From Candidatus Margulisiibacteriota bacterium (lineage in GTDB: Bacteria > Margulisbacteria > WOR-1 > JAUWWO01), in NCBI GenBank assembly GCA_030616825.1, contig JAUWWO010000006.1:1-9534 (forward strand): 9,534 nt of DNA, written 5' to 3'. This document shows, one piece after another, positions 6,863 through 9,534 of the stretch (within the stretch, counting starts at the first letter, position 1; each line of letters starts with the position of its first letter). The notes beneath the pieces were generated by a model. It saw nothing but the letters and a program-made list of their open reading frames with translations, did not search any database and had not been told where the DNA came from. A program made the translations under genes and the position numbers.

Positions 6863-7645
6863 TCAATAATCAACCCTTACAAGTGAAAGTCCCTTTGCCG
6901 GAGCGGTTCTCCCGGCAGCAGAACGCTTGTGAGCAAATAAAATATTCTTTATACTTCCAGCATCAATCTTGCCCCTGCCAACATCTACAAGGGTACCTAC
7001 TATTCCACGTATCATTTTATACAAAAAACTATTTCCTTTAAATTCTATTTTTATCACCTTCGAGTCACAAGGCTCTCCCAGCTCTCCAAAAAAATTGTTC
7101 AGTTTCCCAACCTTGAACTTTATCGAATAGATCTCCCTAAACGGATCAACCAGCTTCCTTCGCTTATCGCTTAAAGCGAAGGATGAGAAATTATGCCTTC
7201 CGAGTAACCCCTTTGCTGCTTTCTTCATTGCCAAGATATCAAGGTGCCGAGGAATGTCCCAAACATAACGCCTTGCAATCACTGGCACCCCATCTCCACA
7301 AGCGATCATGTAAGAATAGAGTTTTCTTTTGGCCAACCTTCTGGCATTAAATTCTGCTCCTACCTCTTCGGCAGATCTTACGACAACATCATGCGGAAGA
7401 GCAGTCTGTAATACCCTGGGAAACTTCTCCACTGGAACCTTAGATCTCGTTCTGAAATTTACCACTTGTCCGCTTGCGTGAACTCCTGCATCCGTTCTGC
7501 TAGCTCCCGTAAGTTTAACCCGCTCTCCTGTTAGGAGCTCTATTGCTTCCTCGAGGGAGGCTTGTACAGTACTCTTCCCTGGCTGCTTCCCCCATCCGCA
7601 AAAGGATGTACCATCGTATTCTATAATAAGCTTGATGTTCCGCAA
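6863..7645 (-). CDS. truA: tRNA pseudouridine(38-40) synthase TruA
   Basis: The enzyme isomerises uridines 38-40 in the tRNA anticodon stem-loop. From TTG at 7645 it has 260 residues. The catalytic Asp is D52 in GASRTDAGVHASGQ, the N-terminus is RNIKLIIEYDGTSFCGW, and KMIRGIVGTLVDVGRG near the C-terminus is the conserved TruA motif. The frame extends to another TTG at 7663, which would overlap rplQ by 8 bases. I prefer 7645 because it puts Met directly before RNIKLIIEYDG, the usual family N-terminus, and leaves a 10-base gap. Neither TTG has a strong Shine-Dalgarno, so translation may be coupled to rplQ. Family members usually read GWQ where this one reads GWG. Placed between rplQ and rplM, it belongs to the ribosomal operon. 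Confidence 0.95.
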   Translation of the reverse strand: MRNIKLIIEYDGTSFCGWGKQPGKSTVQASLEEAIELLTGERVKLTGASRTDAGVHASGQVVNFRTRSKVPVEKFPRVLQTALPHDVVVRSAEEVGAEFNARRLAKRKLYSYMIACGDGVPVIARRYVWDIPRHLDILAMKKAAKGLLGRHNFSSFALSDKRRKLVDPFREIYSIKFKVGKLNNFFGELGEPCDSKVIKIEFKGNSFLYKMIRGIVGTLVDVGRGKIDAGSIKNILFAHKRSAAGRTAPAKGLSLVRVDY

Positions 7646-7655
7646 GGCAATAAAC

Positions 7656-8006
7656 TCAAACAAGCTCTAACAATACCATCGGGGCTGCATCCCCATGTCG
7701 GAATCCGATCTTAACGAGCCTTGTGTACCCACCCGTTCTCTCCCCGAATCGGGTCTTTGCTTCGGCAAAAACCCGTTTAACAATATCAGAATCCGAGACA
7801 ATGGAAGCTGCTTTTCTTCGAGAAGATAGATCCCCTCTCTTTGCAAGCTCGATTACTCCTTCGGCAATCTTGCGCGCCTCTTTGCCTCTTGCCTCGGTTA
7901 CTTTGACCTTGCCATGTTTGAGCAAGGACCGGACAATGCTATGGAGCATAGCCAGCCTCTGGTCCGTTGCTTTGCTTAACTTTCTAAAACCTTTTTTATG
8001 CCTCAT
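7656..8006 (-). CDS. rplQ: 50S ribosomal protein L17
   Basis: This large-subunit protein has 116 residues, normal for the compact bacterial form. It has MRHKKGFRKLSKATDQR at the start, RTGGYTRLVKIGFRHGDAAP near residues 91-110 and the typical ELV end. The segment after the start (SKATDQRLAMLHSI) deviates mildly from the usual GRTSxHRxAMLRNL. The ATG is 8 bases after the rpoA stop with only a weak GTGAG ahead, so it is probably translated in coupling with rpoA. Confidence 0.98.
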   Translation of the reverse strand: MRHKKGFRKLSKATDQRLAMLHSIVRSLLKHGKVKVTEARGKEARKIAEGVIELAKRGDLSSRRKAASIVSDSDIVKRVFAEAKTRFGERTGGYTRLVKIGFRHGDAAPMVLLELV

Positions 8007-8014
8007 ATCTCACT

Positions 8015-9028
8015 CTACTTCTTCTTTTTTCTTTTGCCCTTCTTCGCTTTTGGCTCCTCTTCTGGAACTTTTTCCTTACTCTCCTCAAGTTTAGCTCCCT
8101 TGAGCGATAGCTTATACTCTTCTAGCTTTTCAGCGACTTCTCTCGCCGACTTAGCGCCGAAATTCTTTATGTTCATGAGTTCCGTTTCAGTACGCTTTAT
8201 CAGCTCTGCAACAGTTTTTATTCCTGCTTTCTTCAAGCAATTCAACGACCTTGCTGAGAGCTCCAGATCTTCTATGCTCATCTCCAGGACTGACTCCTCT
8301 ACCTCCTCCTTGCCGGGAACAGGAATACCAAGGACTTCGGATTTCTTACCCAGGTGCACAAACATATCTACATGCTTTGCCAGTATCTTTGCGGATTCTA
8401 TAACCGCTACATCGGGTTTTATCGAGCCATTCGTCCACACGTCAAGCACCAGTCTATCATAATTTATTTCCCGCCCCACCCTTACCTCTTCGGTCGTTAA
8501 ATTTACCTTAAGCACAGGAGTAAAGATCGAATCCACCGGAATTGTCCCGATTGGCTGACCCGGCTTTTTATTTCGCTCTGCAGGAACATAACCCTTACCC
8601 TTTTCAACCACCATTTGTATATCTAGCTTGCCGCCACTGTCAAGGGTAGCTATTTTTTTATCGGGGTTCACAATCTCTATTTCAGCATCGTGCTCAATGT
8701 CCCCAGCAGCCACCACCCCTTTACTTTTTGCACGAAGGCGTATGGTCTTCGACCCCTCTGCATGAGACCTAAAAACTACTTCCTTGATGTTTAAGATTAT
8801 CTCCAACACATCTTCAACCACACCAGAAATCGTAGAAAACTCATGCGGTACTCCTTCGATTCTAATAGATGACACAGCTGCTCCAGTAAGGGATGAGAGC
8901 AGCGCCCTTCGCAAGGAATTGCCAAGTGTTGCCCCAAACCCTCGCCCTAAAGGTTCAACCACAAACCTCCCATAGGTATCCGATCCCGGGATAAATCTAA
9001 CCCACGGTTTTTCTCCTATCATTACCAT
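8015..9028 (-). CDS. rpoA: DNA-directed RNA polymerase subunit alpha
   Basis: RpoA dimerises to nucleate core polymerase assembly and contacts promoters and activators. At 337 residues it has both domains. The N-terminal domain runs about 1-232, with GRGFGATLGNSLRRALLSSL at 28-47, and the C-terminal domain about 248-310. In the latter, R260, N263, C264, G291, K293 and S294 match the residues that in E. coli contact UP-element DNA. After about 310 comes a charged tail rich in Glu then Lys, ending KGKRKKKK, absent from the E. coli protein. ATG at 9028 has AAGGGGG (one mismatch to consensus) 8 bases upstream; ATG at 9022 is an unlikely alternative. It follows rpsD by 21 bases. Confidence 0.98.
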   Translation of the reverse strand: MVMIGEKPWVRFIPGSDTYGRFVVEPLGRGFGATLGNSLRRALLSSLTGAAVSSIRIEGVPHEFSTISGVVEDVLEIILNIKEVVFRSHAEGSKTIRLRAKSKGVVAAGDIEHDAEIEIVNPDKKIATLDSGGKLDIQMVVEKGKGYVPAERNKKPGQPIGTIPVDSIFTPVLKVNLTTEEVRVGREINYDRLVLDVWTNGSIKPDVAVIESAKILAKHVDMFVHLGKKSEVLGIPVPGKEEVEESVLEMSIEDLELSARSLNCLKKAGIKTVAELIKRTETELMNIKNFGAKSAREVAEKLEEYKLSLKGAKLEESKEKVPEEEPKAKKGKRKKKK

Positions 9029-9049
9029 TTATTCAGCCCCCTTTGCTAA

Positions 9050-9534
9050 TTAACGTGAATAAAACTCAACTATTAAATGCTCTTCTATAAGGGTATCTAT
9101 TTCATCCCTTTGCGGGATTCTCAAAATGTTTCCTTCAAGTTTATCTGGGTTAAGTGAAAGCCAAGCTGGCGGCTTCTTCTCAGGATTTGCTTCAAGGACT
9201 TTCTTTATCCGATCTCTGGATTCCTCTCTAACTGAGACCATCTCCCCTTCTCTAACTTGATAAGAAGGTATGTTCACTTTCTTCTCATTGACCTTAATGT
9301 GACCATGTCGTACAAGCTGTCTTGCTTCAGCTCGCGATGCTCCAAATCCAAGTCTATACACAACATTATCCAACCTCCTTTCAAGGAGTATCAGCAGGTT
9401 GCTCCCCGTTACCCCTTTGCCTCTCTCCGCTCGAACAAAATAATTCTCGAATTGCCTTTCCAAGAGACCATAGATCTGCTTCGCATTTTGTTTCATTCGC
9501 AGCCTCAAACCATATTCAGAGATCCGCATCCGCG
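9050..9534 (-). CDS. rpsD: 30S ribosomal protein S4, 5' end cut by window edge
   Basis: This is a primary 16S rRNA-binding protein and, in many bacteria, the translational repressor of the alpha operon. The C-terminal 161 or so of about 205-210 residues are visible. The frame stays open through 9534; the in-frame ATG at 9529 is internal, because about 45 N-terminal residues (the region carrying the zinc or zinc-less knot) are missing. The S4 RNA-binding domain is clear from [12 protein letters not shown] through [20 protein letters not shown] and [12 protein letters not shown]. The end, [16 protein letters not shown] then [11 protein letters not shown], is the family C-terminus. Expected neighbours upstream, outside the window, are rpsM and rpsK. 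Confidence 0.97.
   Translation of the reverse strand, partial: RMRISEYGLRLRMKQNAKQIYGLLERQFENYFVRAERGKGVTGSNLLILLERRLDNVVYRLGFGASRAEARQLVRHGHIKVNEKKVNIPSYQVREGEMVSVREESRDRIKKVLEANPEKKPPAWLSLNPDKLEGNILRIPQRDEIDTLIEEHLIVEFYSR

Noticed and set aside
7643..7663. rplQ-truA overlap as a programmed frameshift or fusion
   Set aside because: Both proteins are complete with normal ends. The overlap exists only if the upstream TTG is used, and the downstream TTG fits the family better.
7998..8462. Plus-strand open frame of 154 codons opposite rpoA
   Set aside because: Shadow of the rpoA C-terminal domain and its charged tail; its Ser/Phe-rich composition is the complement of Lys/Glu codons.
9527..9529. 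Internal ATG as the start of rpsD
   Set aside because: The frame stays open to the window edge, and the residue before it (Arg) continues the S4 pattern. About 45 family-typical N-terminal residues would be missing.

Overview
The window is an ordinary chromosomal stretch of a bacterium, almost entirely coding on the minus strand. It is probably Gram-negative: there is a lipoprotein-type M48 protease, an N-lobe-only RssA-like patatin, and the tail of a sigma-54 (NtrC-type) activator. Base composition is moderate, by eye somewhat below half G+C. I would guess a deltaproteobacterial/Desulfobacterota-like or Nitrospirota-like lineage, but the sequence alone does not settle this.

Right part (9534 down to 5775), all minus strand: the distal end of the alpha ribosomal operon, rpsD (5' end cut by the window edge), rpoA and rplQ, runs straight on into truA, rplM and rpsI. 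Gaps are 8 to 21 bases and I see no terminator between genes. Middle part (5753 to 2479): the same tight run continues with a small zinc-ribbon protein resembling the NMD3 ribosome-export/biogenesis family, a class V (alanine-glyoxylate/serine-pyruvate type) PLP aminotransferase, and a full-length 3-phosphoglycerate dehydrogenase, serA. Right after the serA stop codon come a strong 12-pair hairpin and then a second hairpin with a U-tract. The second is a convincing intrinsic terminator that closes what looks like one long transcription unit joining translation genes to serine metabolism.

Left part (2388 to 81): a separate two-gene unit encodes an envelope M48 metalloprotease (lipobox, HEIGH zinc site, extra central domain, LysM-like end) and a patatin-like phospholipase. 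The patatin gene converges on, and overlaps by 15 bases, the plus-strand end of a sigma-54-type regulator gene whose last 30 codons (Fis-type helix-turn-helix) lie at the window start.

There is no stretch above 100 bases without a gene, and no sign of mobile elements, CRISPR arrays, tRNAs or rRNAs. I found no convincing new system. The most interesting points are the bacterial NMD3-like protein inside a ribosomal operon, the ribosome-serine gene union, the charged extensions on S9 and RpoA, and the tandem hairpins after serA. Three start codons were moved from the longest possible ORF to better-supported sites (patatin, aminotransferase, truA).
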